A stretch of DNA of 53,054 nucleotides from Syntrophus aciditrophicus (GTDB lineage: Bacteria > Desulfobacterota > Syntrophia > Syntrophales > UBA8958): positions 1-53,054 of the forward strand of contig DYRD01000007.1 of NCBI GenBank assembly GCA_020718905.1. The letters run 5' to 3'. A program made the position numbers and the translations under genes. Numbering within the stretch: the first letter of the stretch is position 1; each line of letters opens with the position of its first letter. The notes beneath the pieces are model-generated. The model searched no databases, was not told the origin of the DNA, and saw only the letters and a list, made by a program, of their open reading frames with translations. Of the stretch, positions 27,149 to 35,364 are shown in pieces.

Positions 27149-28056
27149 ATGAACTTCCTCCGGATACGGGAACTCGTCCGCAAAGAATTCATACAGCTCT
27201 TCCGGGACAAGCGGAACCGCCCTATTCTGGTCATGGCCCCCCTTATTCAGATCCTGATTTTCGGCTATGTGGTAAATTTCGACCTTACCAGCATCCGCGT
27301 CGCCATCCTCGATCACTCCCGGACCATGGAAAGCCGTACCGTTGTCGACGCCTTCAGCGCCAACCGCCTCTTTCAGATCACCAATGTCGTCACGGATCCC
27401 AAGGAAATGGAAGACCTGCTCCTGCGGGGGAAAGTGGACATCGGCATCAAGATCGGCCCCGATCTCGCCCGGAAGATCAGCCGGTGAGAAACGGCGGATA
27501 TCCAGATCCTCGCCGACGGCACTGTAAGCAACATGACGGCGATCCGGGTCTCCTACGTCATGACGGTCCTGGAACGCCTGAATCGCCAGTTTCTACGGGA
27601 CCTCTACCAGTTCCAGATGACCTATGGGCACATCGATGCCCGCCTGCGGACCGGGTACAATCCCAATCTCTACAGCCGCCATTTTTTCGTTCCCGGGATC
27701 GTCGCTTTCGTCGTCATGCTGATCTCGCTCCTCTTTACCTCATCAGCACCATGGGGATCGGCCTCTTCATCTCAACCATCTCCGCCACCCAGCAGCAGGC
27801 CATGATGACGACCTTCTTTTTCATTCAGCCATCGTTTCTCCTTTCCGGGTTTGTCTTTCCCATCGCCAACATGCCCGTCATCGTCCAGTGGCTAACCTTC
27901 CTGAATCCCTTTCGCTATATCCTCGTGATCATCCGGGTCATTTTCCTCAAAGGCGTAGGCATGGACGTCCTCTGGCCCCAGTATGTCGCCCTGACCGTCC
28001 TGGGCCTGGCGGTTTTCACCGCCGCAGTCCTGCGCTTCCATAAACGGCTGGATTGA
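27149..28056 (+). pseudogene. ABC-2 type permease 2, disrupted (in-frame TGA plus deletion/frameshift)
   Basis: Starts normally (MNFLRIRELVRKEFIQLFRDK, helix FGYVVNFDLTSIRVAILD). A TGA at 27485-27487 interrupts KISR/ETADIQILADGT; related permeases have Gly here, so GGA to TGA is likely and selenocysteine is not. The frame then reopens to FFVPGIVAFVVMLISLLFT near 27740, where it jumps to another frame LYLISTMGIGLFISTISATQQQAMM and continues to 28056. Compared with permease 1, about 70-80 residues (IVREKE..GTME through two helices) are missing at the junction, where CTCTTTACCTC and CTCATC-like sequence meet. Two independent lesions argue for real decay or assembly damage. Confidence 0.85.
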
Positions 28057-28058
28057 GT

Positions 28059-28087
28059 TTGACAAAGATCGCCTGCCTTGCTAACAA
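28059..28087 (+). promoter_or_regulatory. Sigma-70-type promoter before the depolymerase-like gene
   Basis: TTGACA (28059-28064), 17-bp spacer, TAACAA (28082-28087, followed by T), 48 bp before the ATG. Confidence 0.55.
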
Positions 28088-28134
28088 TGAGGGCATAATC
28101 GTAACATGACAAACCATCAGCAAAAGGAGCTAAC

Positions 28135-29160
28135 ATGCATTTAAGATTCAAACTGCTCGGCGGCCTCATCGCCCTTGCCCTCCTTGTCGCTTGCCGCACC
28201 ACACCATCGGCCCCTCCCCTGCCCAGTCTCACCATCGACCCATCCGAGGTAAGCGTTTCCGGCCTATCCTCCGGCGGATTCATGGCCGTGCAAGCTCATG
28301 TTGCCTATTCAGCCACCTTCAAACGTGGCGCCGGGGTCGTGGCCGGCGGACCCTACTATTGTAGCGAAGGATCCCTCGCCAATGCCATCGGCCGCTGCAT
28401 GGCGCACAGCGGCGACATCCAGATTCCGTCCCTCGTGAATATCACCAACGACTGGGCCACGGGCAATCTCATCGATCCGGTCAGCAACCTCGGCACTTCC
28501 AAGGTGTACCTGTTCTCCGGGACGGCCGACAACACGGTGAAAGCCGCCGTAATGGACGACCTCCAGACTTACTACGGGAGCTTTGTACCAGTGGCAAACA
28601 CCTTCCACAAAAACGCCATCCCTTCCGGCCACGCGATGATCACCGATGATTTTGGCGGCAATTGCGCAACCACAGCCCCGCCCTTTATCAACGATTGCGA
28701 TTTCGATCTCGCCGGTGAAATGCTCAAGCACCTGTACGGCCGCCTGAACCCACGCAATAACGGCAAGCTGTCGGGCAGCCTTACAGCATTTGATCAAAGG
28801 GCCTTCGTCTCCGGACACGGCATGGCAACGACAGGATGGGTGTACATCCCACAGGCCTGCGCGGCCGGGGCCACCTGTAAGCTCCATGTCGTTTTCCACG
28901 GCTGCAAGCAGAACACCGCCACGGTGGACCAGCAGTTTGTGCTCAATGCCGGCTACAACCGTTGGGCAGATACGAACAACATCGTCGTCCTATACCCGCA
29001 AACGAGCACTGACGCCCCCAACGGCTGCTGGGACTGGTGGGGCTACGATAGCGCAAACTTCGCCCGGAAATCGGGACCCCAATTGGCGGCGGTAAAGGCT
29101 ATGGTTACGCGGTTATCCGGCGCGGCGGCCACGCTTCCGAGTCCTTTGGGTGTGAAGTAA
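28135..29160 (+). CDS. PHB depolymerase/esterase-like lipoprotein
   Basis: 341 residues. Lipoprotein signal with lipobox LLVAC (Cys20), then an alpha/beta-hydrolase: GLSSGG holds the nucleophile Ser45 (GxSxG), YLFSGTADNTV a likely acid Asp, and IPSGHAMITDD the likely His. The C-terminal part WVYIPQACAAGATCKLHVVFHGCKQ and GCWDWWGYDSANFARKSGPQ is typical of the extracellular polyhydroxybutyrate depolymerase family. Known relatives cut short-chain polyesters or similar esters outside the cell. Several Cys suggest disulfides. It has its own promoter and stands apart from the exporter, so it may be a separate acquisition. Substrate not certain. Confidence 0.85.
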   Translation: MHLRFKLLGGLIALALLVACRTTPSAPPLPSLTIDPSEVSVSGLSSGGFMAVQAHVAYSATFKRGAGVVAGGPYYCSEGSLANAIGRCMAHSGDIQIPSLVNITNDWATGNLIDPVSNLGTSKVYLFSGTADNTVKAAVMDDLQTYYGSFVPVANTFHKNAIPSGHAMITDDFGGNCATTAPPFINDCDFDLAGEMLKHLYGRLNPRNNGKLSGSLTAFDQRAFVSGHGMATTGWVYIPQACAAGATCKLHVVFHGCKQNTATVDQQFVLNAGYNRWADTNNIVVLYPQTSTDAPNGCWDWWGYDSANFARKSGPQLAAVKAMVTRLSGAAATLPSPLGVK

Positions 29161-29270
29161 TCATTCTTGATGGATAACTCGATCAGATCGAAAATATTCC
29201 GGATCTATGGGTTGGCACAGCCTTGAAGTTCCATTTCCAATATGTTACAAATAACAGGGAGGAGGCGGTA

Positions 29271-29555
29271 ATGGAACGGAAAAGCAGAATCATTGATTTT
29301 ATTGCTTTAGCCATCGTTTTCGTATTTATTTGTTCCTTGCTGATAATGTCCCTGCATAATTCCGGGCAAGCGGCCTCGCCCGCCGCCGGCCTAGAGAGAC
29401 ACGAGCAGACGGGCCTGAACTGCCAGGGCTCCCACGAGGAATCGCCGCCTAAGGCCATGGTCCCCGGCGCCCAGGGTATGACCTGCCGCCCTGCTGCCGT
29501 AAAAGGTGCGGTAAAGAAAGAAAAAACAAAAAAGGATAACCATGCCGACAATTAA
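29271..29555 (+). CDS. Small membrane-anchored protein, unknown function
   Basis: 94 residues from ATG 29271, with GGAGG 8 nt upstream. MERKSRIIDFIALAIVFVFICSLLIMSLHNSG is a single N-terminal membrane anchor or signal. The rest is polar, with two Cys (LNCQGS, MTCRPA) and a Lys-rich end (KGAVKKEKTKKDNHADN). No family recognised. It ends 43 nt before nifU, so it may be cotranscribed with it. Confidence 0.6.
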   Translation: MERKSRIIDFIALAIVFVFICSLLIMSLHNSGQAASPAAGLERHEQTGLNCQGSHEESPPKAMVPGAQGMTCRPAAVKGAVKKEKTKKDNHADN

Positions 29556-29597
29556 AATATCAAAGGTCTATTTTCTGGCCGGAAAAGGAGAAAACTC

Positions 29598-30422
29598 ATG
29601 TGGGAATACACCGATAAAGTCAAAGATCACTTTTTGAATCCCCGCAACGTGGGGGAAGTGGAAAAGGCGGACGGAGTGGCGGAAGTGGGGTCCATCGCCT
29701 GCGGAGACGCCCTCAGGTTTTCTTTCAGCCTGGACGAAAATAAGCGCATCAAGGATGCCAAATTCAAGACCTTCGGCTGCGCCAGCGCCATTGCCACGTC
29801 CTCGGCCTTGACGGAAATGGTCAAGGGGATGACCCTGGATGAGGCGCTGAAGGTGAGCAATAGGGATATCGCGGCCTTTCTGGGCGGCCTGCCCGAAGAA
29901 AAAATGCATTGCTCCGTCATGGGAAAGGAAGCCCTCGAAGCGGCGGTGGCCAATTATCGGGGCGCTCCCGTCAAGGAGCCGGGGGCACAGATCATCTGAG
30001 AATGTTTTGGCGTCACCGACCGCGAAATCGAGCGGGTGGTCCGGGAAAACAACCTGACCACGGTGGAAGACGTGACCAATTACACGAAAGCGGGCGGCGG
30101 TTGCGGGAACTGCCATGATGCCATCGCCCAGATCATCGCACGGGTACGGTCCGAGACACAGCCCCCGGCCAGACCGAAGCTTTCCAACATTCAGAAGATG
30201 AGGATGATCGAAGAGACCATCGAGCGGGAAATCAGACCGTCCCTGAAACACGACGGGGGAGACATCGAGCTGATCGACGTGATCGGTAACCGTGTCCTCG
30301 TCGCCACGCGCGGGGCCTGCGCCGCCTGCAAAGCCTCGGATATCACCCTGAAGCATTTTGTGGAATTGAAGCTGCGGGATCTCGTCTCGCCGGACCTGGT
30401 GATCGAGGAGGTGGCCCCATGA
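29598..30422 (+). CDS. nifU: NifU-type Fe-S scaffold with in-frame UGA at a [2Fe-2S] ligand (candidate selenoprotein)
   Basis: Three NifU domains lie in one frame. The IscU-like scaffold (about residues 1-125) has its three Cys in [15 protein letters not shown] and MHCSVMG. The central Bfd-like [2Fe-2S] domain has [14 protein letters not shown] then GGGCGNC. The C-terminal Nfu domain (about 200-274) has [10 protein letters not shown]. Codon 134 is TGA (29997-29999), followed by GAA TGT TTT GGC. NifU proteins have C-x-C-F-G here, so the UGA replaces the first Cys ligand exactly (U-E-C-F-G). A hairpin follows at bSECIS distance. Read through, the length is 274 residues, normal for NifU. Alternatives: a TGC-to-TGA nonsense mutation or sequence error, leaving a 133-residue IscU-like product. 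Overlaps nifS by ATGA. Confidence 0.8.
30015..30040 (+). promoter_or_regulatory. Candidate bSECIS hairpin in nifU
   Basis: ACCGACCGC (30015-30023) pairs with GCGGGTGGT (30032-30040), 7 Watson-Crick pairs, one G-U and one A-G mismatch, around loop GAAATCGA. The loop starts 24 nt after the UGA and its first base is G, as in the bacterial SECIS pattern. The local sequence is GC-rich, so chance pairing is possible. Confidence 0.45.
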
Positions 30423-31600
30423 AGACCGTATATCTGGACAATAACGCCACAACGCAAGTTGCGCCGGAAGTTCTGGAAGCCATGCTTCCCTATTTCCGTG
30501 ACCTTTACGGAAATCCTTCCAGCATGCATTTCTTTGGCGGTCAGGTGGCGAGGGAAATCCGCGCGGCCCGGGAACAAATGGCCGCTCTCATCGGCGCCAT
30601 GCCTGAAGAAATCATCTTTACGAGCTGCGGAACGGAAAGCGACAACGCCGCGATCCGGTCCGCCCTGGCGACAAACCCCAACGGGCGCCATATCGTCACC
30701 AGCCGGGTTGAGCATCCCGCCGTCAAGTCCCTGGGTATGGATCTGGTCCGCCATGGCTATCGGGTCACCGAGCTGCCCGTCGATAAAGACGGGCTCCTGG
30801 ACCTGGATCAATATGAAAAAAGTCTGACCCCCGATACGGCAATGGTTAGCCTGATGTTGGCCAATAACGAGACAGGAGTCATGTTCCCCGTGGAAAAGGC
30901 CGCCGAAATGGCCCGCGACAGGGGCATCCTGTTCCATACCGATGCGGTTCAGGCCGTCGGCAAGGTTCCCATCACCATGAAAACGAACGCCATCGATATG
31001 CTTTCCCTCTCCGGGCACAAACTCCACGCCCCCACGGGGATTGGCGTGCTCTATGTCCGTAAAGGAACGAAATACAGTCCTTTTCTCATCGGCGGGCACC
31101 AGGAGAAACAGCGCCGGGGAGGCACGGAAAACACCCCGAGCATCATCGGCCTGGGAAAGGCCTGCGATCTTGCAGCAAAAAACATGGAAACCGAAAACAC
31201 CAAGGTGAAGTACCTCCGGGACAAACTGGAAGGTGAGCTTCTGTCCCGCATCCCCAACAGCCGGGTGAACGGAAATATTTTACACCGTCTTCCCAATACG
31301 ACCAACATCAGCTTTGAATTCGTCGAAGGAGAAGGCATCCTGCTGCTGATGGATGAACACGGCATCTGCGCCTCCTCCGGCTCCGCCTGCACCTCGGGAT
31401 CGCTGCAACCGTCCCATGTGCTCCGCGCCATGGGCGTTCCCTTCACGATGGCCCACGGCTCCGTCCGCTTCAGCCTGAGCGTCTACAGCACGGAGGCGGA
31501 GATTGACTTTGTCATTGACAGGCTGCCCCCCATAATTGAAAGACTGCGCAGCATGTCGCCCTATTGGCGTCCCGGCGAACCGGCCTGTACACCCGAATAG
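30419..31600 (+). CDS. nifS: Cysteine desulfurase NifS
   Basis: 393-residue PLP enzyme that takes sulfur from cysteine for Fe-S assembly on NifU. Motifs: VYLDNNATTQVAPEVLEAM at the start, TSCGTESDNAAIRSAL, HTDAVQAVGKVPI, the PLP lysine in LSLSGHKLHAPTGIGVLYVRKG, and active-site Cys in ASSGSACTSGSLQPSHVL near residue 325. Group I (NifS/IscS-like) by its longer active-site loop. Start overlaps the nifU stop. Known: enzymes of this family can also act on selenocysteine and pass selenium to SelD, which is relevant given the UGA codons in selD and nifU. Confidence 0.95.
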   Translation: MKTVYLDNNATTQVAPEVLEAMLPYFRDLYGNPSSMHFFGGQVAREIRAAREQMAALIGAMPEEIIFTSCGTESDNAAIRSALATNPNGRHIVTSRVEHPAVKSLGMDLVRHGYRVTELPVDKDGLLDLDQYEKSLTPDTAMVSLMLANNETGVMFPVEKAAEMARDRGILFHTDAVQAVGKVPITMKTNAIDMLSLSGHKLHAPTGIGVLYVRKGTKYSPFLIGGHQEKQRRGGTENTPSIIGLGKACDLAAKNMETENTKVKYLRDKLEGELLSRIPNSRVNGNILHRLPNTTNISFEFVEGEGILLLMDEHGICASSGSACTSGSLQPSHVLRAMGVPFTMAHGSVRFSLSVYSTEAEIDFVIDRLPPIIERLRSMSPYWRPGEPACTPE

Positions 31601-31615
31601 CCAGGGGAGCTGCCC

Positions 31616-32560
31616 ATGGACGACACCTGCAAAATGACAAAGTGCCGAACCGACTTGATCGCGGCGCAGAGCGTACGCGCAGAAATCCCGGCCATCGTCG
31701 ATCAGTTGGTTTCCTCCTGCACCCGGGAGGATTGCTTCGACCATGTCGGCCCGGAACCGATCCCCTCCCGGGAGGCGGTCGTCGACATCTTGAAAAGGAC
31801 AAGGAGGATCCTCTATCCGGGTTATTTCATCCCGAACCGGGTCGATCAGGTGAACGTGGCATACTATTTCGGGCAGGAAGTGACCGCCCTTTTTGAAATC
31901 CTCTCCGAACAGATAATGCTGGCCATACGACACGAATGTATCCGTTATAACCAGTCCTGCACGGACTGTGAAGAGCGCGGCCAGCAGAACGCCATCGACT
32001 TTCTGCGCGAAACAGCGCAGTTGCGGGGCTTATTGGGGACGGACATCCGGGCGGCCTACGCGGGAGACCCGGCGGCAAGCGGCTACGATGAAATCATCTT
32101 CAGTTACCCGGGACTTTTTGCCATAACGGTTTATCGCATCGCCCACGGGCTTCACCATCAGGGCGTCCCGGTGCTCCCGCGGATCATGACGGAATACGCC
32201 CACAGTCGTACGGGCATCGATATCCATCCCGGCGCCCGGATCGGAGAAAGCTTTTTTATCGACCACGGCACGGGCGTCGTCATCGGCGAAACTACACAGA
32301 TCGGCAATCGCGTCAGGCTCTATCAGGGCGTGACGCTGGGGGCCCTGTCCCTGAGCAGGGAAGAATGCCAGGCCTTGCGCCATCAGAAGCGCCACCCGAC
32401 CATCGAAGATGATGTGATCATCTATGCCAATGCCACCGTCCTCGGAGGAGAAACGGTCATCGGCGGCAATGTCTGGATCACCGATTCGGTTCCCCCGGAC
32501 ACGGAGGTTTTTCTGAAAAAGCCGGAGCTTGTCTTCAGAAACAAAGGGGGCGGGGATTAA
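31616..32560 (+). CDS. cysE: Serine O-acetyltransferase
   Basis: 314 residues; makes O-acetylserine, the precursor of cysteine. The helical N-terminal half runs to about residue 190 (YFGQEVTALFEILSEQIMLAIRHEC). The C-terminal left-handed beta-helix carries the catalytic TEYAHSRTGIDIHPGARIGESFFIDHGTGVVIGETTQIGNRV and the hexapeptide coils to IEDDVIIYANATVLGGETVIGGNVWIT. It follows nifS by 15 nt with GGGGAG before the ATG. In this position, like NifP of nif clusters, it probably supplies cysteine to NifS. Confidence 0.92.
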   Translation: MDDTCKMTKCRTDLIAAQSVRAEIPAIVDQLVSSCTREDCFDHVGPEPIPSREAVVDILKRTRRILYPGYFIPNRVDQVNVAYYFGQEVTALFEILSEQIMLAIRHECIRYNQSCTDCEERGQQNAIDFLRETAQLRGLLGTDIRAAYAGDPAASGYDEIIFSYPGLFAITVYRIAHGLHHQGVPVLPRIMTEYAHSRTGIDIHPGARIGESFFIDHGTGVVIGETTQIGNRVRLYQGVTLGALSLSREECQALRHQKRHPTIEDDVIIYANATVLGGETVIGGNVWITDSVPPDTEVFLKKPELVFRNKGGGD

Positions 32561-32601
32561 AAGCATCTCCTTGACCCGGACAAATTTTAAGGAGGTTTCA
32601 T

Positions 32602-33126
32602 ATGGAACAAAATTTACGGGAACAACGGAAAAAGCAGGTTATCGAGGTCCTGAACAAGGCCCGGTCCATGGAGCTCCTGGCCATCCATCAGTACATGAAC
32701 CAGCACTACAACCTGGACGACATGGATTACGGCGAGCTGGCGGCCAAGGTCAAACTCATCGCCATCGACGAAATGAGACACGCGGAAATGTTCGCCGAAC
32801 GCATCAAGGAACTCGGCGGCGAACCGGCCACGGGGCTGGAGGGCAAGGTGGAAAAGGGGCAGCAGATAGATGCCGTCTTCCCTTTTGACGCTAAACTGGA
32901 AGACGACACCATCGACGCCTACAATCAGTTCCTCCTCACCTGCCGGGAAAATGGCGACAGCACGAGCATGAAGCTTTTTGAAGTCATCGTCGATGAGGAA
33001 CAGATCCATTTCAACTACTTCGACAATGTCAGCGACCACCTCAAAGCGCTGGGCGCGGCTTACCTCGTCCAGATCGCGGGAACGCCGTCAAAAGGCTTCG
33101 TTGCCGGACAGGCCGCAGGTCAATAG
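32602..33126 (+). CDS. bfr: Bacterioferritin
   Basis: 174-residue four-helix ferritin that stores iron and removes Fe(II)/peroxide. Ferroxidase ligands are visible in SMELLAIHQYMNQHY, DEMRHAEMFAERIKELGG (Glu, His, and the Met of the bacterioferritin haem site in DEMRHAE) and VDEEQIHFNYFDNV. AAGGAGG lies 7 nt before the ATG. Position after nifU-nifS-cysE ties iron storage to Fe-S assembly. A GC hairpin follows. Confidence 0.9.
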   Translation: MEQNLREQRKKQVIEVLNKARSMELLAIHQYMNQHYNLDDMDYGELAAKVKLIAIDEMRHAEMFAERIKELGGEPATGLEGKVEKGQQIDAVFPFDAKLEDDTIDAYNQFLLTCRENGDSTSMKLFEVIVDEEQIHFNYFDNVSDHLKALGAAYLVQIAGTPSKGFVAGQAAGQ

Positions 33127-33143
33127 CCGACTATCAACCCTGC

Positions 33144-33177
33144 GGCGGCGCCCTCCCATTGTCTGGGGGGCGCCGCC
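33144..33177. terminator. GC-rich hairpin, weak terminator
   Basis: GGCGGCGCCC (33144-33153) pairs with GGGCGCCGCC (33168-33177), 14-nt loop, no T-tract. It ends the nif-bfr unit or stabilises its mRNA. Confidence 0.5.
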
Positions 33178-33393
33178 TGATCCATGATCCGTTTCACGGC
33201 CCAGGCAAGATCGGGGATAGAAACGGGCCTCATGAGAAACATCCTGGGTAGGATATAAAGGCTGATTTTCGGAAAGAATACGTGACCTGGCCGTGAAGTC
33301 GCTCCCGCCGCAAGCAGTCCCGATGACCACAGAAGACCGTATCTTTTGCGATCTTATCGTGGGTAATAATTGTTCAGTGAGGAGGAAAGGATC
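33178..33393. other. Intergenic region bacterioferritin/hemerythrin
   Basis: About 215 bp with no open gene or repeat. The promoter of the hemerythrin gene should lie here. AT-rich stretches around 33340-33370 are the best place, but no strong -35/-10 match was found. Confidence 0.3.
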
Positions 33394-33957
33394 ATGAAAC
33401 CGATTGGACCATTAATGTGGGAACACGGCTTGATCGAGAAGATGCTCCAAGTAGTGGTCAAAGAGGCCGGAGAGATGGAAAAGACCCGGCGGGTGGAGCC
33501 CGCCTTCATCGACACCGCCGTCGATTTCATCCATGTTTACACCGACCGGACCCATCACGGCCCGGAAGAGGCCATCCTCTTCCGGGAACTGGTAAAGAAA
33601 AAGCTGACACCGGAACACGCCCGGATTATGGACGAACTCATTGAGGAACATATATATGCCCGCAAAACCGTGGGCAAAATTGTCGCCGCCAAAGAGCGAT
33701 ACGTCCCTGGAAACCAGGAGGCCGTCCTGGAGGTCGTAGCCCTGTTGAAGGAACTGGCGTCCTTCTACCCCCGTCATATCGCCAAGGAGGAAAAACCATT
33801 CTTCCATGAATGTCAGCGCTATTTCAGCGACGCGGAACTGTACCAGATGCTCCGGGAATTCTGGGACTTTGACCGGAAAATGATCCACGAAAAATACGAA
33901 CGGCTGGTCGAATCATTCATCGGGGGAAAGGTCTTCCAGGCCGGGCGGGCTCTGTAA
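33394..33957 (+). CDS. Hemerythrin-like domain protein
   Basis: 187 residues from ATG 33394 (GGAGG 8-12 nt before; the frame is open from 33370). Diiron motifs: MWEHGLIEKML, YTDRTHHGPEEAILF (HxxxE), EEHIYARKTVGK and FYPRHIAKEEKPFFHEC. Known: such proteins bind O2 or NO, or sense iron and oxygen. Beside bacterioferritin this suggests an oxygen or iron defence role in an anaerobe. Complete, no signal peptide. Confidence 0.88.
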   Translation: MKPIGPLMWEHGLIEKMLQVVVKEAGEMEKTRRVEPAFIDTAVDFIHVYTDRTHHGPEEAILFRELVKKKLTPEHARIMDELIEEHIYARKTVGKIVAAKERYVPGNQEAVLEVVALLKELASFYPRHIAKEEKPFFHECQRYFSDAELYQMLREFWDFDRKMIHEKYERLVESFIGGKVFQAGRAL

Positions 33958-34053
33958 GCCAACTTTCCGGGGCAACTCATCCAAAGCGGAAGCAAAGACG
34001 GCACGGTGGCCTTTAAAGCAACGGAACCGGCCAGATACCTGGGGATTACTAAA

Positions 34054-34644
34054 ATGAAGCCGGAAAACATGGAAAAGGATCTACGGCGGGGTCACTGGTT
34101 TTTTGACCTGCTGCTGAAGTTTGCCCCCCAACCGGAGGAGGTCGTCGTTACGGGAACGCCCGTGGAGATGATCAGGGAGGCCGCTCAAAAGGCCTTCTGG
34201 GTCAGCACCACTCTGAGCGCCGTCCCCGGACCTTTCGGACTGGCGACCATCCTGCCCGAAATCGTCGCCGTGACCAAGGTGCAGCCAAATCTCGTCTATA
34301 AGATCGCCAAATATTACCAAAACCTGGAAACCATCAACCAGTCTATCGTCCTGCTCATCTTTGCCAACGCCCTGGGCCTCACCGTCGGCAATCAACTGGT
34401 GCGCCGGGTCGGGATGCGGCTCATCATCAAGGCCCTGAGCGCCCCGGTCATCGAGAGAATCGCCCGACTCATCGGCCTCCGGATTGCCGCCGGGATAACC
34501 AAACGGATTGCGGGGAGATGGCTGATCGTCGTCGCCGCCCCGCTCTTCGGCCTTTTCTCGAAGAAGATGACTCAAAAGATCGGAATCGAGGCCACGGCCC
34601 TGTTTGCCGAACCGATCGAGTTTGAAGATTTCGAACTTCTGTGA
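34054..34644 (+). CDS. Predicted membrane-associated protein, unknown (EcsC-like by eye)
   Basis: 196 residues from ATG 34054, with GGGGA 9 nt before; the frame is open to a GTG at 34006. After RRGHWFFDLLLKFAP come amphipathic and weakly hydrophobic stretches (STTLSAVPGPFGLATILPEIVAVTKVQ, SIVLLIFANALGLTVGNQLVRR, GRWLIVVAAPLFGLFSKKM). The pattern recalls EcsC-type membrane-associated proteins but the resemblance is weak and I would not name it. It follows the hemerythrin gene by about 100 nt on the same strand. Confidence 0.6.
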   Translation: MKPENMEKDLRRGHWFFDLLLKFAPQPEEVVVTGTPVEMIREAAQKAFWVSTTLSAVPGPFGLATILPEIVAVTKVQPNLVYKIAKYYQNLETINQSIVLLIFANALGLTVGNQLVRRVGMRLIIKALSAPVIERIARLIGLRIAAGITKRIAGRWLIVVAAPLFGLFSKKMTQKIGIEATALFAEPIEFEDFELL

Positions 34645-35013
34645 ACAAGGACAGGTGTATGCTCACTCAGGCTCACAATCTTTTCATTCTCATCGTCCTG
34701 ACCTCGGTCATCCCCTGGGGGGATAACGAGTGTCAGCCTCGCCGCCGACAGCCGGGGCCACGGAGCGCCGGCAGACGACCTGCCCAGGGAATTGATGAAT
34801 GTCGGCGTCAAGGGACCACAACGCCTCGGCAAAGCAAACCAACCTGCCTATGGCCGGGGGCAGGGCCAGGGTCTATGCCATTCATCTCTTCAGCGACAAA
34901 GGCACAACGATGACCGTGGAGAGCCCGACGACCGTTGCCGAAGTCCGGGGGACGAAATGCGGCAGGGAAAATGCTTGACATAATCCTTTTTTGAGGATAG
35001 ACGGCAAGCAATT
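34645..35013. other. Gene-poor region with FecR-like remnant
   Basis: No intact gene. A start-like frame from 34641 encodes a hydrophobic LFILIVLTSVIPWG that could be a decayed signal peptide. The only recognisable coding piece is at 34859-34978. TTGACA at 34975-34980 with TAGACG at 34998-35003 (17-bp spacer) could be the promoter of the riboswitch transcript. Confidence 0.4.
34859..34978 (+). pseudogene. FecR-like domain fragment
   Basis: A 39-codon frame GRARVYAIHLFSDKG..TMTVESPTTVAEVRGT then a stop. The end matches the FecR-type pattern (T/SPTAVVGVRGT) found in exported FecR-domain proteins. No start, signal or flanking domain in frame. Weak call from one motif. Confidence 0.35.
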
Positions 35014-35175
35014 GGTTTTAAGCATACCGGAACACGATGCAAATCCGTGGCGGACCCGCCGCTGTAATCGGCGAGGCTCTTCGCAATAGATAATGACTGG
35101 TCACTGCCGGGGTCAACTTCGGTGGGAAGACCGCGAAGGGCCGACGACCCGAGAGCCAGAAGACCTGCGAAAACC
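35014..35175 (+). promoter_or_regulatory. Cobalamin riboswitch
   Basis: P1 pairs GGTTTT (35014-35019) with AAAACC (35170-35175). Conserved core pieces in order: CACGATGCAAATCC, GGACCCGCCGCTGTAATCGG, GGTCACTGCC, GGTGGGAAGACC and GAGAGCCAGAAGACCTGC. Known: adenosylcobalamin binding represses the downstream B12 gene. Here the downstream gene is cobT (truncated), 190 nt away. Confidence 0.92.
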
Positions 35176-35189
35176 GAAATAATCTGGAA

Positions 35190-35315
35190 TCTGACGGTAA
35201 AGGTGACGCGTACCCGTGGGACGGCTGGGACAAAGGGAGGCAAGACACCTTCACAATCAATCGTGGTTAGAGGCTTTGCGATCATCATCTTGCCGAAGGA
35301 GCGGATACCGTCAGA
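35190..35315 (+). promoter_or_regulatory. Long-range inverted repeat in the cobT leader
   Basis: TCTGACGGTA (35190-35199) and TACCGTCAGA (35306-35315) are perfect 10-bp complements 106 nt apart. They bracket almost the whole leader between the aptamer and cobT, and may form the expression platform or insulate it. Confidence 0.5.
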
Positions 35316-35364
35316 CTTGTGACAAGCAATACCTGCCGTTATATCGGCAAGGAGGAAGTTTTAT

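Noticed and set aside
27485-27487. In-frame TGA in permease 2 as a selenocysteine codon
   Set aside because: Relatives have Gly at this position, no Cys is expected, no convincing hairpin follows, and the gene carries a second lesion downstream.
34641-34913. 90-codon frame after the EcsC-like gene as a real small exported protein
   Set aside because: Hydrophobic start but then an Arg/Gly/Pro-rich tail typical of out-of-frame GC-rich DNA; more likely the front of a decayed gene.
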